Assembly (NCBI GenBank): GCA_964624255.1
Contig: CAZUWV010000086.1
Location: 1-5,967, forward strand
Length of the DNA stretch: 5,967 nt
Source of the DNA: JAUZQZ01 sp964624255
Lineage (GTDB): Bacteria; Pseudomonadota; Zetaproteobacteria; Mariprofundales; Mariprofundaceae
Direction: 5' to 3'
The notes under the pieces were generated by a model. It had not been told where the DNA came from. It saw only the letters and a program-made list of their open reading frames with translations, and searched no databases. Made by a program: the position numbers and the translations under genes. Each line of letters opens with the position of its first letter. Positions within the stretch are counted from its first letter, which is position 1. Positions 5,935-5,967 of this stretch are shown here, piece after piece.

Positions 5935-5967
5935 GATGAGTTTTTTATAGGCATTGGGAAAGTCTCC

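Noticed and set aside
5739..5954. Minus-strand 71-codon frame opposite the DUF4338 fragment
   Set aside because: It is antisense to a frame with clear family motifs and has no recognisable features itself.
1..5967. CRISPR array, tRNA or rRNA genes
   Set aside because: I saw no regularly spaced repeats, cloverleaf-like sequence or rRNA motif on reading the window.

Overview
The window looks like a piece of an accessory region from a Gram-negative, mid-GC proteobacterium that lives on respiratory electron transfer. The signs are an outer-membrane cytochrome-porin fusion, a triheme periplasmic cytochrome c, and mobile-element debris on both sides. The Cyc2-like signature suggests an iron- or sulfur-oxidising acidophile or a relative (Acidithiobacillus-like or betaproteobacterial iron oxidiser). 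The sequence alone does not fix the taxon.

Layout, left to right. Bases 1-239 hold a possible 3' tail of a plus-strand gene cut by the window edge, a perfect 7-bp inverted repeat, and otherwise nothing recognisable. Bases 240-3467 hold three minus-strand genes that read as one operon in the order 3467 to 240: a Cyc2-like monoheme cytochrome fused to an outer-membrane beta-barrel; a small exported protein with a coiled coil and a BamE/SmpA-OmlA-like domain, starting 5 nt after the porin stop; and, after an 85-nt gap containing a palindrome, a triheme cytochrome c built from two alcohol-dehydrogenase-type heme domains plus a cytochrome c5-type domain. Bases about 3587-4720 are a decayed insertion sequence whose DDE transposase (ISNCY/IS1202-like) has lost its third catalytic acid and its C-terminus. 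Bases 4722-5516 encode a soluble lytic transglycosylase-like protein, also on the minus strand. After a 131-nt divergent intergenic region with a strong inverted repeat, bases 5648-5896 on the plus strand carry the broken N-terminal part of a DUF4338 (DruA-type) protein, followed by two small hairpins and the window end.

How the genes may work together: the heme domain of the porin fusion would carry electrons across the outer membrane, and the triheme cytochrome would pass them on in the periplasm. The BamE-like protein may help assemble or hold the barrel in place. This partnership is inferred from gene order and domain content. The insertion sequence sits directly upstream of the operon and its edge carries an outward TTGACG, so it may have contributed a promoter.
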